A stretch of 64,000 nt of DNA from Segatella maculosa DSM 19339 = JCM 15638 (lineage in GTDB: Bacteria; Bacteroidota; Bacteroidia; Bacteroidales; Bacteroidaceae): assembly GCF_000382385.1 (NCBI RefSeq), contig NZ_KB908319.1:248001-312000 (forward strand). The letters are read 5' to 3'. The notes under the pieces were generated by a model. It did not search any database. It worked only from the letters and a program-made list of their open reading frames with translations, and was not told where the DNA came from. How positions within the stretch are numbered: position 1 is the first letter of the stretch; every line of letters begins with the position of its first letter. Positions 43,309 through 52,921 of the stretch are shown piece after piece. The position numbers were made by a program, and so were the translations under genes.

Positions 43309-44648
43309 AAATCATTATTGCCGGTGCATATACCATAGGAACGTATCTTGCCAAACTGCTCTCAAGAGACAATCAAGACATTATCTTGATGGACGAAAGT
43401 CAGGAGAAGCTGGACAAGCTCGGCTCCGACTTCGACTTGATGACGATGAATGCCTCGTGCACCAGTATCAAGGTGTTGAAGGAAGCCGGCATCGCGTCGG
43501 CCGACCTTTTTATCGCTGTCACCCCCGACGAGAACAAGAATATGATGGGCTGCATGCTTGCCAAGGCTTTGGGAGCCAAGAAGACCGTAGCCAAGGTGGA
43601 TAACTACGAATACGTGGCGCCCGGTTCTGCCGACATCTTTGAGGATTTGGGCATCAGCTCCGTCATCTATCCGGAGCTGTTGGCCGCTACAGACATCAAC
43701 AACGGGCTGAAGATGAGTTGGGTTCGCCAGCGTTGGGACGTGCACGACGGTGCCTTGGTGATGCTGGGCATCAAGCTCCGAGAGACATGTACGATACTTG
43801 ACAAACCGCTGAAAGATATCAGTGGACCCGAAGACCCCTATCACGTCGTGGCTATCAAGCGCGACGGAGACACTATCATTCCGGGTGGAAACGATGTGCT
43901 GAAACGTTACGACATGGCCTACTTTATGACAACGCGACAGTATATCCCTTTCATTCGCAAAATCGTGGGCAAGGAACACTATGTCGACGTGAAGCACGTG
44001 ATGGTGATGGGCGGCGGACGCACTGCCGTCAGGGCCGTCAAGACGATGCCCGAATACATGGACGTGAAAATCATCGAGGCCGACGAACGCCGTTGCGACC
44101 GCCTCAACGAACTGCTCGACGACCGTGCACTGATTATCCACGGCGACGGGCGCGACGTCGCACTGCTGCAGGAAGAGGGAATCCGCAACACGCAGGCATT
44201 CGTGGCCCTCACAGGGAATGCCGAGACCAATATCCTTGCCTGCCTCACGGCCAAGCGAATGGGCGTCAGGAAGACTGTGGCCATGGTCGAGAACGTAGAC
44301 TACGTGAACATGGCCGAAAGCTTGGACATCGGTACCATCATCAATAAGAAAGCCATTTCGGCCGGCCACATCTACCAGATGATGCTCGACGCCAACGTGC
44401 ACAACGTGCGCTTCTTGATGAACGCCAACGCCGACGTGGCCGAGTTTATCCCGCAAGAAGGCTCGCGTATCACGCTCAAAGCCGTCAAAGACATGAGACT
44501 GCCCTACGGAATGACCATCGGCGGACTCGTTCGCAACGGCGAAGGCTACCTTGTATCGGGCAACACACGCATCAACGCCGGCGACTCGGTGATGGTGTTC
44601 TGCCACAACGTCAACATGAAGGCAATAGAAAAAATCTTCAACAAATGA
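43305..44648 (+). CDS. trkA: Trk potassium uptake regulatory subunit TrkA
   Basis: 447 residues with the duplicated layout of TrkA: NAD-binding TrkA-N (about 1-120; [20 protein letters not shown]), TrkA-C (about 140-220), second TrkA-N (about 232-350; [20 protein letters not shown]) and second TrkA-C (about 370-447). It is a cytoplasmic ring that gates the TrkH channel in response to nucleotides. ATGA overlap with dxs before it and with trkH behind it. Confidence 0.95.
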   Translation: MKIIIAGAYTIGTYLAKLLSRDNQDIILMDESQEKLDKLGSDFDLMTMNASCTSIKVLKEAGIASADLFIAVTPDENKNMMGCMLAKALGAKKTVAKVDNYEYVAPGSADIFEDLGISSVIYPELLAATDINNGLKMSWVRQRWDVHDGALVMLGIKLRETCTILDKPLKDISGPEDPYHVVAIKRDGDTIIPGGNDVLKRYDMAYFMTTRQYIPFIRKIVGKEHYVDVKHVMVMGGGRTAVRAVKTMPEYMDVKIIEADERRCDRLNELLDDRALIIHGDGRDVALLQEEGIRNTQAFVALTGNAETNILACLTAKRMGVRKTVAMVENVDYVNMAESLDIGTIINKKAISAGHIYQMMLDANVHNVRFLMNANADVAEFIPQEGSRITLKAVKDMRLPYGMTIGGLVRNGEGYLVSGNTRINAGDSVMVFCHNVNMKAIEKIFNK

Positions 44649-46102
44649 TCAACCGCAACATCATATTCAAGATTATCGGCTCATTGCTCTTCATCGAAGC
44701 TGCGTTGCTGTTGAGTTGCTTAGGCATGGCCATCGGCTATCAGGAAGACGACGTCCCCGCTTTCATCATTACCATTATCCTGACCTTACTATCGGGCATC
44801 GTGCTCCGCTTTCTCGGCCGAAATGCCGACAACTATATGAGCCGGCGCGACGCCTATCTCGTCGTGACGCTCTCGTGGGTCATCTTCAGCCTCTTCGGCA
44901 CGCTTCCCTTCATCATCAGTGGCTACATACCCGCTTTCACCGACGCCTACTTCGAGACCATGTCGGGCTTCACCACCACCGGTGCCACCATCATCGACGA
45001 CGTAGACAAGCTGACCCACGGCCTGCTCTTCTGGCGCAGCATGACGCAGTGGATAGGCGGTTTGGGCATCGTCTTCTTCACCACGGCCATTCTTCCCTCC
45101 TTCGTCGGCGGTTCCGTCAAAGTGTTCGCAGCCGAAGCCACAGGACCCGTCAGCACCCGACTCCACCCGCGCCTCAGCACCGGCGCCAAGTGGATATGGA
45201 TGGTCTACCTCGTGCTCACCGTCGGCTGCACGCTCAGCTTCATGGCCTGCGGCATGGGCTGGTTCGACAGCATCAACTACGCCATGGGCAGCACGGCCAC
45301 GGGCGGCTTCTCCACCCACACCGACAGCGCCGAGTTCTTCCGCTCGCCCGCTATCGAATACATCGCCACCTTCTTCTGCTTCCTCTCGGGCGTGAACTTC
45401 ACGCTACTCTACACGACGGCCACCCACCGCTCGCTGAAACTCATGTATAAAAGCGAAGAGTTCCGCTTCTACGCCCTCGCCGTTCTCGGCTTTACGATCT
45501 TCATCATGGCCGAACTGATGATACACAACGGCTACGCCATAGAAAAAGCCTTCCGCTGCGGCATCTTCCAAGTGGTTTCGTTCATCACGACGACGGGTCT
45601 CTTCAATGACGACGCCGCCACATGGCCCCACGTCACATGGGTGGTGCTTGCCACCTGCATGTTCCTCGGAGCCTGCTCGGGCAGCACGAGCGGCGGCTTC
45701 AAGAGCATTCGCATCGTCGTCCTGCTCAAGATTATCCGCAACGAGTTCCGACAAATCCTTCATCCTAACGCCGTCCTACCCGTTCACGTCGACGGTAACA
45801 ACATTTCCGTGCAGCACCGCGTCACGCTGCTTTCCTTTCTCTCCGTCTACCTCGTGCTCTGCCTCGTGGCCTCGTTCATCATCATCGCCTCGGGCATTGA
45901 CAACACCAACGCCATCACCATCGTCCTGAGTTCCATCGGCAACGTCGGCCCGTCGCTCGGCCTCGAAATCGGTCCCACAATGAGCTGGTCGATGCTTCCA
46001 TCGGGCATCAAATGGCTTTGCTCGACACTGATGCTTGTCGGTCGTCTCGAAATCTTCACCATTCTCGTCATCTTTACCCCCGCCTTTTGGAAGGATAATT
46101 GA
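44645..46102 (+). CDS. trkH: Trk potassium uptake channel subunit TrkH
   Basis: 485 residues with about ten membrane helices and four selectivity-filter-like loops (ETMSGFTTTGAT, GSTATGGFSTH, SFITTTGLFNDD, SSIGNVGPSLG), as in the TrkH/KtrB superfamily. SGSTSGGFKSIR matches the family's gating region. Imports K+ with TrkA as cytoplasmic regulator. Third gene of the dxs operon; a 42-bp repeat array begins 38 bases behind its stop codon. Confidence 0.95.
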   Translation: MINRNIIFKIIGSLLFIEAALLLSCLGMAIGYQEDDVPAFIITIILTLLSGIVLRFLGRNADNYMSRRDAYLVVTLSWVIFSLFGTLPFIISGYIPAFTDAYFETMSGFTTTGATIIDDVDKLTHGLLFWRSMTQWIGGLGIVFFTTAILPSFVGGSVKVFAAEATGPVSTRLHPRLSTGAKWIWMVYLVLTVGCTLSFMACGMGWFDSINYAMGSTATGGFSTHTDSAEFFRSPAIEYIATFFCFLSGVNFTLLYTTATHRSLKLMYKSEEFRFYALAVLGFTIFIMAELMIHNGYAIEKAFRCGIFQVVSFITTTGLFNDDAATWPHVTWVVLATCMFLGACSGSTSGGFKSIRIVVLLKIIRNEFRQILHPNAVLPVHVDGNNISVQHRVTLLSFLSVYLVLCLVASFIIIASGIDNTNAITIVLSSIGNVGPSLGLEIGPTMSWSMLPSGIKWLCSTLMLVGRLEIFTILVIFTPAFWKDN

Positions 46103-46139
46103 AGGCGCGTCATCATTATTCCACATCGATATTGGCCTC

Positions 46140-46456
46140 CGCCCCCGGGCGCAAGTCTCAAATCGAAGGAAATGTTGCTTGCGCCCCGGGGCGAAAGTCC
46201 TAAACGTAAACATATATTAACTTCGCCCTAGGGCGAAAGTTCCAAATGTAAACGTGTCTTAACATCGCCCCAGGGCGAAAGCTTCAAACGTAAACATGTG
46301 TTAACGTCGCCCTAGGGCGCAAGCTCAAACGTAAACAGATATTAACTTCGCCCTAGGGCGAAAGTTCCAAATGTAAACATGTATTAACATCGCCCCGGGG
46401 CGAAAGCTTCAAACGTAAATAGGTGTTAACGTCGCCCTGGGGCGGAAGCCTCAAAT
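46140..46456. repeat. 42-bp tandem array with palindromic cores (eight units)
   Basis: Units start at 46140, 46182, 46224, 46266, 46308, 46349, 46391 and 46433. Each begins with the palindrome CGCCCTAGGGCG or a variant (CGCCCCGGGGCG), followed by a spacer (AAACGTAAAC, then TTAAC). Units 3-5 and 6-8 match as triplets, so a 125-bp higher-order repeat is visible. Confidence 0.93.
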
Positions 46457-46566
46457 CAATCTGAAAATGAATTGCCCACGCAGCGCAAGACCTATGACGG
46501 ATTAGGAATAAAAAACCGTTTCTATTTTCTTGTGTTTTTATTCCAGCTTTTACGTACTTTTTTTGT

Positions 46567-46574
46567 AGCTTTGC
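46567..46574 (+). promoter_or_regulatory. -7 element of the esterase-fusion gene
   Basis: TAGCTTTG, 29 bases before the ATG at 46604. The -33 region is only T-rich. Confidence 0.5.
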
Positions 46575-46603
46575 AATCCGGCAGAACAAACGAAACAGAA
46601 GAA

Positions 46604-47593
46604 ATGGAAAACGCTTATAGCAAACAGTTCCCCACGCTGATGCGGGGAAAGAAAATCATGTATGTGCACGGTTTCTTGTCCTCGGCGCAGAGTGGAACGG
46701 TGAAAATGCTGCAAGAGCTCATGCCCGGAGCCACCATTGCAGCCGAAGACATACCCCTATGCCCTCAAGATGCCATGCCTTTATTGCGCAATATGGTCGA
46801 CGAAGAGCGCCCCGACCTCATCATCGGAACGTCGATGGGCGGCATGTACACGGAGATGTTGCGAGGCACGGACCGCATTCTTGTCAATCCGGCCTTTGAG
46901 ATGGGCGACACCATGAGCAGCATGATGGGTCGTCAAGTGTTTCAAAATCCGCGCAAGGATGGCGTGCAGGAGGTGATTGTCACCAAGGGACTCGTCAAGG
47001 AATACAGGGACATCACGGCGCAATGTTTTGCAAATATCGATGCCGAAGAGCGCAAACGCGTCTACGGTCTCTTTGGGGATAACGATCCGGTTGTGCACAC
47101 TTTCGACCTGTTCAAGGCGCATTACCCCAATGCTATCCGCTTTCATGGTGAGCATCGGCTTATAGATAAGGTGGCACTCCACTATCTCGTGCCCGTCATT
47201 CGCTGGATAGACGACCGGCAGAACGGCACGGAACGTCCCATCATCTATCTGCATTATGATGCCTTGCACGACCCTTTCGGCAAGCCGTTAAGCAGCATGC
47301 ACAAAGCCTATGAACTGCTGTTGGAGCACTATCAGGTGTATGTCGTGGCGCCGGTGCCCACAAACAACCATGCTTACACGGACGAAGTACAGCGTTGGGT
47401 GGAGGAATATCTCTCGGCACCGGCCTACGATCGTGTGGTGTTCACCAATCAAAAGAACCTTCTCTATGGCGATTATTTCATCGACCCGCAGCCTGATTCC
47501 AACTTCATGGGTACGACCATCGCCTTTGGCAGCGATGCGTTCAAAACGTGGGAAGAGGTGATTACGTTCTTTGAAAGGCTGGGTGGACAATGA
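46604..47593 (+). CDS. YqiA-like esterase fused to a degenerate NT5C-type HAD domain
   Basis: 330 residues. The first about 205 form a small alpha/beta hydrolase (MYVHGFLSSAQSGT; nucleophile S77 in GTSMGG; FGDNDPVV; HRLID), like YqiA/YcfP esterases. The rest (about 210-330; YDRVVFTNQKNLLYGDYFID, then FGSDAFKTWEEV) resembles the 5'-deoxyribonucleotidase NT5C family, but the HAD catalytic DxD is replaced by YLHYDAL, so the domain is probably inactive as a phosphatase. The frame upstream of 46604 crosses the promoter and is not protein-like. Confidence 0.8.
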   Translation: MENAYSKQFPTLMRGKKIMYVHGFLSSAQSGTVKMLQELMPGATIAAEDIPLCPQDAMPLLRNMVDEERPDLIIGTSMGGMYTEMLRGTDRILVNPAFEMGDTMSSMMGRQVFQNPRKDGVQEVIVTKGLVKEYRDITAQCFANIDAEERKRVYGLFGDNDPVVHTFDLFKAHYPNAIRFHGEHRLIDKVALHYLVPVIRWIDDRQNGTERPIIYLHYDALHDPFGKPLSSMHKAYELLLEHYQVYVVAPVPTNNHAYTDEVQRWVEEYLSAPAYDRVVFTNQKNLLYGDYFIDPQPDSNFMGTTIAFGSDAFKTWEEVITFFERLGGQ

Positions 47594-47677
47594 ATAAGGG
47601 CCTCCCCCGCCCCCTCCAAAGGGAAGGGTGACAAGGAACATTTGGCATATGACGCCACTTTTCAGCCCATCTTTCTT

Positions 47678-47708
47678 GCTTTTGCTACATTTTATGCGTA
47701 TTTTTGTC
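47678..47708 (+). promoter_or_regulatory. Promoter of ogt
   Basis: TTG (47678-47680), 20 bases, TATTTTTG (47701-47708). It overlaps the upstream in-frame start at 47704, so the ATG at 47791 is preferred. Confidence 0.65.
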
Positions 47709-47790
47709 GCAGAATGTGCGACGATATAAGGCAAATAACGCCGCATGTTTTACGACGTTTTCTCAATCAAAGATTATTCCAAGCACAACA

Positions 47791-48297
47791 ATGGCTAACG
47801 AAATCGTATATGGATTCGCCGAAACACCGTTCGGAACCATCATCGTTGCCCGAACGATCGACGGCATTTGCGACCTCCAGTTCTTGGGTTGGAACCGCAT
47901 GGAAGTGATACATGAACTGGCAAGACACTGGGGAACGTACACCCCGACGACCCAAAACGACCGCATGGCCGACACGGTGAAGCGCGTTATCTTTGATGGT
48001 TACGACCATCATCTGGCGCTCGACCTGCGCGGAACCGACTTCCAAAAGAAGGTGTGGCGCACGCTTTTAAAGACCAAAAAGGGCGAAACCATCTCCTATC
48101 AGCAGTTGGCCGAGCGCGTAGGACAGCCCAAAGCGGTGCGCGCTGTGGCCTCTGCCGTGGCCGAAAATCGCATCGCCTTGCTCGTGCCCTGCCACAGAAT
48201 TATCCACAAAGACGGCACGACGGGCGAGTATCATTGGGGGCGTGAACTGAAGAAACAACTCATCGCGTGGGAAAAAACGACAACGGAAAATGTCTGA
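47791..48297 (+). CDS. ogt: Methylated-DNA-[protein]-cysteine S-methyltransferase
   Basis: 168 residues. The conserved acceptor motif LLVPCHRII places the active cysteine at C134. The helix-turn-helix (FQKKVWRTLLKTKKGETISY, then GQPKAVRAVASAVAENRI) and the C-terminal GTTGEYHWG are as in Ogt/Ada. It removes O6-methylguanine by transferring the methyl to itself. It overlaps the helicase-nuclease gene by 8 bases, so the two DNA-maintenance genes are cotranscribed. Confidence 0.95.
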   Translation: MANEIVYGFAETPFGTIIVARTIDGICDLQFLGWNRMEVIHELARHWGTYTPTTQNDRMADTVKRVIFDGYDHHLALDLRGTDFQKKVWRTLLKTKKGETISYQQLAERVGQPKAVRAVASAVAENRIALLVPCHRIIHKDGTTGEYHWGRELKKQLIAWEKTTTENV

Positions 48298-51200
48298 TTT
48301 CATAGCAAGCGACGAACTTTTCCGCCGTATCGAGGCCGCCATCTCTGCCGAAACGAGCGTTGTCAACAAGCTGTTGCACGAGACATTGGTGCTTGCATGC
48401 AGCGAAGGACTAGCAGGAAGTAACCTTGCCTTCGGCAACTTGTTTGCCCAAGTGGACTTCCTTTGCAAGAAACATCGTGTGTCCGTGGGCGATACGATAG
48501 CCATTCAGCGCATGAGAAGGGCCAGCAACAGGTCGGAAAGTCTGTCGCATGAGGAACTGATGTATGCCTGTCGGGCCCTCGCCGTGTTCGTTTCTGCGGT
48601 CTTTGATGCCGACATTCCGACCTTTCTCGTGGGCAAACTGCCCGTGGAAGACAAGCCGCAGGACTATAACCGCATTGATTATCGTTGCGTTCGCGGCCTT
48701 GTCAACGAGGTTACCGACGACAGTTTCACCGTCAATATCGACCAAGATACCACCGAAAAGCAGCTCACCATTCGGCTGAAACCCCACCAATCGTATCTCA
48801 AAACCCTGCTTCATGCCGGCGCACAAGTAAACCTTATCGACGTCGATTCAGCCCAAGAAGCCTCCTTAATTGTCTATGAACCCGACTTTCTTCTCGACAT
48901 CAGCAGCATCGCCCGCTGCTTTACAGACTACGGACATCACCCGTTTTCCTACCTCGTCAACGCCATGTTGCCGCCCGCAAACAGTCAGGCTATCCTCTTG
49001 GGTAACTTTGCCGGCACCGCACTCGACGACATCATCAATGGCAACGGACGCTATCTTTGGCAAGAAACTTTTAAGAAGAACTTCAAAGACAAGGCGTTGG
49101 AATACTGCACTTGCGACGACCTTAACCGCAAAGAAGACTTCCGCGCGGCCGCACTCCGGCAGACCCAAAACATTCAGAACATTGTAACCGAACTCTTTGG
49201 CGACCTTCACAGCGACCCCAAAAAGCCGCATAAAGCCGGCAGTTTCAGTCGGGAAAAAGCCGTCCTTGAGCCATCTTTCGTCTGCGAACAGCTGGGATTG
49301 CAAGGCCGTGTCGACCTAATGACTACCGATTTCAAGCTACTTGTGGAGCAAAAAGCAGGCAGTAACTACAACATTCAAAGCCAAAAACCGAACGAATATG
49401 GCAGCTTTCAGAAGGAAGAACACTATGTCCAACTGTTGCTATATTACGGAGTTCTGCGGCAAAACTTCCGCATTTCGAGTCACAATATCGACATGCGACT
49501 GCTCTATTCCAAGTATCCTTTGCCGGGTGGATTGGTCGTTGTGAACTTCTACCAAAAGCTTTTTCGCGAGGCAATCCGGCTGCGCAACCGCATCGTTGCC
49601 AATGAATTCGGCTTCGCACTCAATGGCTTTGAGAGCACAACGGAGGCCCTTTCGGCCGACATTCTCAACGAACGTCACCTCGCAACGCCATTCTTTTTCA
49701 ACTACATTCAGCCCCGTCTCAACAGTGTCATTGAGCCGCTTCACCGGCTCACGCCACTCGAAAAGGCCTACTACGAACGCATGATGACCTTCGTTTTCCG
49801 CGAACAATTGGCCGCAAAAACGGGGGCGCAAGAGGGCTTGGGCAACAGTATGGCGGACCTATGGAACATGCCTTTGGCCGTCAAAAAAGAGACGGGAAAC
49901 ATCTATACCGGCCTCACCATTGCCCGAAAAGCAAAGAGCAAGCAACTCAACGGCTATGATATTATCACACTCAATGTGCCCGATCAGGGCGAAGACTTCC
50001 TGCCCAACTTCCGCTTGGGCGACATGGTTTACCTCTATTCCTATAGCCCTTCGGAAGAACCCGACGTCAGAAAGGCGCTCCTTTTCAAGGGAAACCTCAT
50101 CGAAATCCACACAGATAGCGTCACCATCAAGACCGTAAACCCCATTCCGAAGGCTGGAAACGTGTGGGCCATCGAGCACAGTGGCAGCGATATTGCCGCC
50201 ACTTCGGCCATTCGTTCGCTGCATCAATTCGTTTCATCGGCCCCAAGTTGCCGGCAATTATTGCTGGCCCAGCGTGCCCCGGAGCTTGATGCTGCCGTGC
50301 AACTCACAAGAAGCTATCACCCTACTTACGACCCTTTGCTGCTGAAAGCCTTTCAGGCAAAGGACTATTTCCTGCTCGTGGGGCCTCCGGGAACGGGCAA
50401 AACGAGCATGGCCCTGCAGTTCATGGTGCGTGAAGCACTGGCAAAAAGGCAGTCAATCCTGCTGATGAGCTACACCAACCGCGCCGTAGATGAAATCTGC
50501 GGCATGCTTTCCGACAACGCTATCGACTACATTCGCATCGGCAATCCCTACAGTTGTGACAAGCGATATCGCTCACATCTGCTCACGGAATACATCGAAC
50601 AGCACCCCAATCTGAACCACATTCGCCTGCAATTGCAGTCATCTCAGGTCATTGTCGGCACCACCAGCACGCTCCAAAGCAAGACTTATCTCTTCGAACT
50701 CAAGTCATTCTCGATGGCCATCATCGACGAAGCGAGTCAGATTTTGGAGCCTCATCTCGTGGGATTGCTGTCACGTTTGCCGAAATTCGTCCTCATCGGA
50801 GACCACAAACAACTGCCCGCAGTGGTGCAACAAGAGCCAAACGTGTCGGCCGTTCACGACAAACAACTTAACAATATCGGCCTGATTAACTGCCGAAACT
50901 CGCTTTTCGAGCGCCTCATTCATGTGGAAGAAGCCGCCGAAAGGAGCCACTTTGTGGGCGTATTGCAGTCACAAGGGCGTATGCATCCGGCCATTGCTGC
51001 CTTTCCAAACCGCATGTTTTACTTCAAAGAACGGCTGAAACCTGTTCCCCTTCCCCATCAGTTAGAGGAGCAACTCGACTACACCTTGCCTTCCATTGAT
51101 GCCCTCGACGACGCGCTGAAAAGCCACCGTGTGCTCTTCATTCCGTCGGAATTCAGTGGCAATCCGCAGGTTTCCGACAAGGTAAACCCCCACGAAGCGC

Positions 51201-51643
51201 GGCTTGTGGCCCGTCTTTTGGGTCGCATTCACCGCTTCTATGCCGAGCGGTTTGATGCCGACAAGACCGTCGGAGTCATCGTTCCCTATCGCAATCAGAT
51301 TGCCATGATACGCAAAGAGATAGAGAAAATGGGGATAAAAGCCCTCGAACAAATCAGCATCGACACCGTGGAACGCTATCAAGGCAGCCAGCGCGACGTG
51401 ATAATCTATTCGTTCACGGTGCGTCACCGCTATCAACTCGGCTTCCTGACGGCCAACTGTTTCGAGGAAAACGGGCACATTATCGACCGCAAACTCAACG
51501 TAGCCATCACGCGGGCACGCCGCCAATTGATTCTGACGGGCAATGAAAAGCTCCTCAAACAAGACCGTATTTTCAAGGAACTCATTGAGACCTCGCCCTC
51601 AATTGCTCTCCATGAAGAGAGCAACGGCATGCCTCTCCGCTAA
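48290..51643 (+). CDS. Dna2-like superfamily 1 helicase with PD-(D/E)XK nuclease
   Basis: 1117 residues. The N-terminal half contains a nuclease site of Dna2/Cas4 type (about 325-360; LGLQGRVDLMTTDFKLLVEQ followed by K, giving D and ExK). The C-terminal half is an SF1B helicase: Walker A PPGTGKTS (about 700), Walker B AIIDEASQ, LIGDHKQLPAVV, DTVERYQGSQRDVIIYS and LNVAITRARR. Dna2-type enzymes cut and unwind DNA ends or flaps. It follows ogt with an 8-base overlap. Proteins of this size and layout occur across Bacteroidota and are little studied. Confidence 0.88.
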   Translation: MSDFIASDELFRRIEAAISAETSVVNKLLHETLVLACSEGLAGSNLAFGNLFAQVDFLCKKHRVSVGDTIAIQRMRRASNRSESLSHEELMYACRALAVFVSAVFDADIPTFLVGKLPVEDKPQDYNRIDYRCVRGLVNEVTDDSFTVNIDQDTTEKQLTIRLKPHQSYLKTLLHAGAQVNLIDVDSAQEASLIVYEPDFLLDISSIARCFTDYGHHPFSYLVNAMLPPANSQAILLGNFAGTALDDIINGNGRYLWQETFKKNFKDKALEYCTCDDLNRKEDFRAAALRQTQNIQNIVTELFGDLHSDPKKPHKAGSFSREKAVLEPSFVCEQLGLQGRVDLMTTDFKLLVEQKAGSNYNIQSQKPNEYGSFQKEEHYVQLLLYYGVLRQNFRISSHNIDMRLLYSKYPLPGGLVVVNFYQKLFREAIRLRNRIVANEFGFALNGFESTTEALSADILNERHLATPFFFNYIQPRLNSVIEPLHRLTPLEKAYYERMMTFVFREQLAAKTGAQEGLGNSMADLWNMPLAVKKETGNIYTGLTIARKAKSKQLNGYDIITLNVPDQGEDFLPNFRLGDMVYLYSYSPSEEPDVRKALLFKGNLIEIHTDSVTIKTVNPIPKAGNVWAIEHSGSDIAATSAIRSLHQFVSSAPSCRQLLLAQRAPELDAAVQLTRSYHPTYDPLLLKAFQAKDYFLLVGPPGTGKTSMALQFMVREALAKRQSILLMSYTNRAVDEICGMLSDNAIDYIRIGNPYSCDKRYRSHLLTEYIEQHPNLNHIRLQLQSSQVIVGTTSTLQSKTYLFELKSFSMAIIDEASQILEPHLVGLLSRLPKFVLIGDHKQLPAVVQQEPNVSAVHDKQLNNIGLINCRNSLFERLIHVEEAAERSHFVGVLQSQGRMHPAIAAFPNRMFYFKERLKPVPLPHQLEEQLDYTLPSIDALDDALKSHRVLFIPSEFSGNPQVSDKVNPHEARLVARLLGRIHRFYAERFDADKTVGVIVPYRNQIAMIRKEIEKMGIKALEQISIDTVERYQGSQRDVIIYSFTVRHRYQLGFLTANCFEENGHIIDRKLNVAITRARRQLILTGNEKLLKQDRIFKELIETSPSIALHEESNGMPLR

Positions 51644-51692
51644 CAAAATGATTTGAAAAGGAGGCAACAACAAAGGCGTTGCACGCGAATGT

Positions 51693-51863
51693 AGGGACAC
51701 ACGGCCCACAATATCAACCATTTTATACATCAACCCGGCCATGATATCAATGTAGGGACGCCCGGTTCGTGCGTCCGCTCAGCACGAAACAATCAACTTG
51801 TCCACCCGTTTACTTGTCCACTGTCAACTGAAACGTGGGCCGGACGCACGGGCCGTGCATCCC
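51693..51863. repeat. REP-like palindrome cluster (three copies)
   Basis: One half-site (51693-51709) and two palindromes (51755-51776 with CCCG, 51842-51863) in opposite orientation. Between the two palindromes lies the sequence ACTTGTCCAC...TACTTGTCCACTGTCAACTG, which recurs near 18030 and 58760. Confidence 0.8.
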
Positions 51864-51884
51864 TACACCCGTCCAATCGGTTTA

Positions 51885-51972
51885 CAATCTCAGCTATATT
51901 GCACGGTAATCTCAGCCATTTTAGCGGCTAATATGGCTGAGATTGCACCGTAAAATGGCTGTGATTGGAACG
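51885..51972. repeat. 22-bp phased array, family 1, four units
   Basis: Units start at 51885, 51907, 51929 and 51951. Two cores are forward (AATCTCAGCTATATT, AATCTCAGCCATTTT) and two inverted (AATATGGCTGAGATT, AAAATGGCTGTGATT), giving an overall dyad with constant phase. Confidence 0.85.
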
Positions 51973-52056
51973 CAGAATGTAAGTCGTTGATTTCCAACAT
52001 GAAAAGCATCGCGTTTTAATCCCCTTAACCGCAAGCGGTATATCGACGAAAATCTT

Positions 52057-52096
52057 GCCAACAGCGTTGGCACCAGACGCCAACCTCGCCTTTTTT
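52057..52096 (+). terminator. Terminator with competing hairpins
   Basis: GCCAAC (52057), GTTGGC (52066) and GCCAAC (52079) allow two exclusive stems; the second (loop ACCAGAC) is followed six bases later by TTTTTT. It probably ends readthrough from the helicase gene before the DPM-like promoter. Confidence 0.45.
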
Positions 52097-52141
52097 CACT
52101 CTTTTTTTCATCTCGCAAGCGTGGAATTCGATTATTTTATG

Positions 52142-52149
52142 TAAGTTTG
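52142..52149 (+). promoter_or_regulatory. -7 element of the DPM-mfd operon
   Basis: TAAGTTTG, 23 bases before the ATG at 52173. No clear -33 TTTG at the expected distance. Confidence 0.5.
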
Positions 52150-52172
52150 CAGTACTAAAATCGAACAGCAAT

Positions 52173-52919
52173 ATGCATGAAAGTGATTCCTTAGTCATCA
52201 TTCCTACCTACAATGAAAAGGAGAATATAGAGAAGATCATACGTGCCGTTTTCGGCTTGGAAAAGTATTTTCACGTCCTTGTCATAGACGATGGGAGCCC
52301 CGATGGCACTGCTTCTATCGTGCAACGGCTGATGGAAAGCGAGTTTACCGACCGCTTGTTCCTCATCGAACGCAAGGGGAAACTGGGCCTCGGAACGGCA
52401 TATATCACAGGATTCAAATGGGCTTTGGCTCACGGTTACGACTATGTGACGGAGATGGATGCCGACTTCAGCCACGATCCCAACGACCTTCCGCGCCTTT
52501 ATGCAGCCACCCGGGAGGGCTACGACGTGGCCATCGGGTCGCGATATGTGTGCGGTGTGAACGTTGTCAACTGGCCGATAGGTCGCGTTCTGATGAGTTA
52601 TTTCGCGTCAAAGTACGTGCGTTTCGTCACGGGCTTTGCCGTTCACGACACCACGGCGGGCTTTGTTTGCTACAAACGTCGCGTTCTTGAGACGATACCT
52701 TTGGACGAAGTGCGCTTCAAAGGCTATGGTTTTCAGATCGAAATGAAGTACACCGCCCACAAGATAGGGTTCAAAATAAAAGAGATTCCCGTGATTTTTG
52801 TCAACCGACGTGAGGGCGTCAGCAAGATGAACGGGGGCATTTTCGGCGAGGCTTTCTTTGGTGTGATGCGGCTGAGGCTCGACGGTTGGCTTCGCAAATA
52901 CCCTAAAATGAAGGCTTAG
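52173..52919 (+). CDS. Polyprenol monophosphomannose synthase-like GT2 transferase
   Basis: 248 residues, soluble DPM1 type without membrane helices. Motifs: SLVIIPTYNEKENI, VIDDGSPDGTA, EMDADFSHDPNDLP (metal-binding region), GSRYVCG and FKGYGFQIEM with INRREG-like VNRREGVSKM. It would transfer mannose or a similar sugar from GDP to polyprenyl phosphate. Two bases separate its stop from the TTG start of mfd. Confidence 0.9.
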   Translation: MHESDSLVIIPTYNEKENIEKIIRAVFGLEKYFHVLVIDDGSPDGTASIVQRLMESEFTDRLFLIERKGKLGLGTAYITGFKWALAHGYDYVTEMDADFSHDPNDLPRLYAATREGYDVAIGSRYVCGVNVVNWPIGRVLMSYFASKYVRFVTGFAVHDTTAGFVCYKRRVLETIPLDEVRFKGYGFQIEMKYTAHKIGFKIKEIPVIFVNRREGVSKMNGGIFGEAFFGVMRLRLDGWLRKYPKMKA

Positions 52920-52921
52920 GT

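Noticed and set aside
43362..44606. 414-codon open frame opposite trkA
   Set aside because: Same cause; trkA shows the complete duplicated domain layout.
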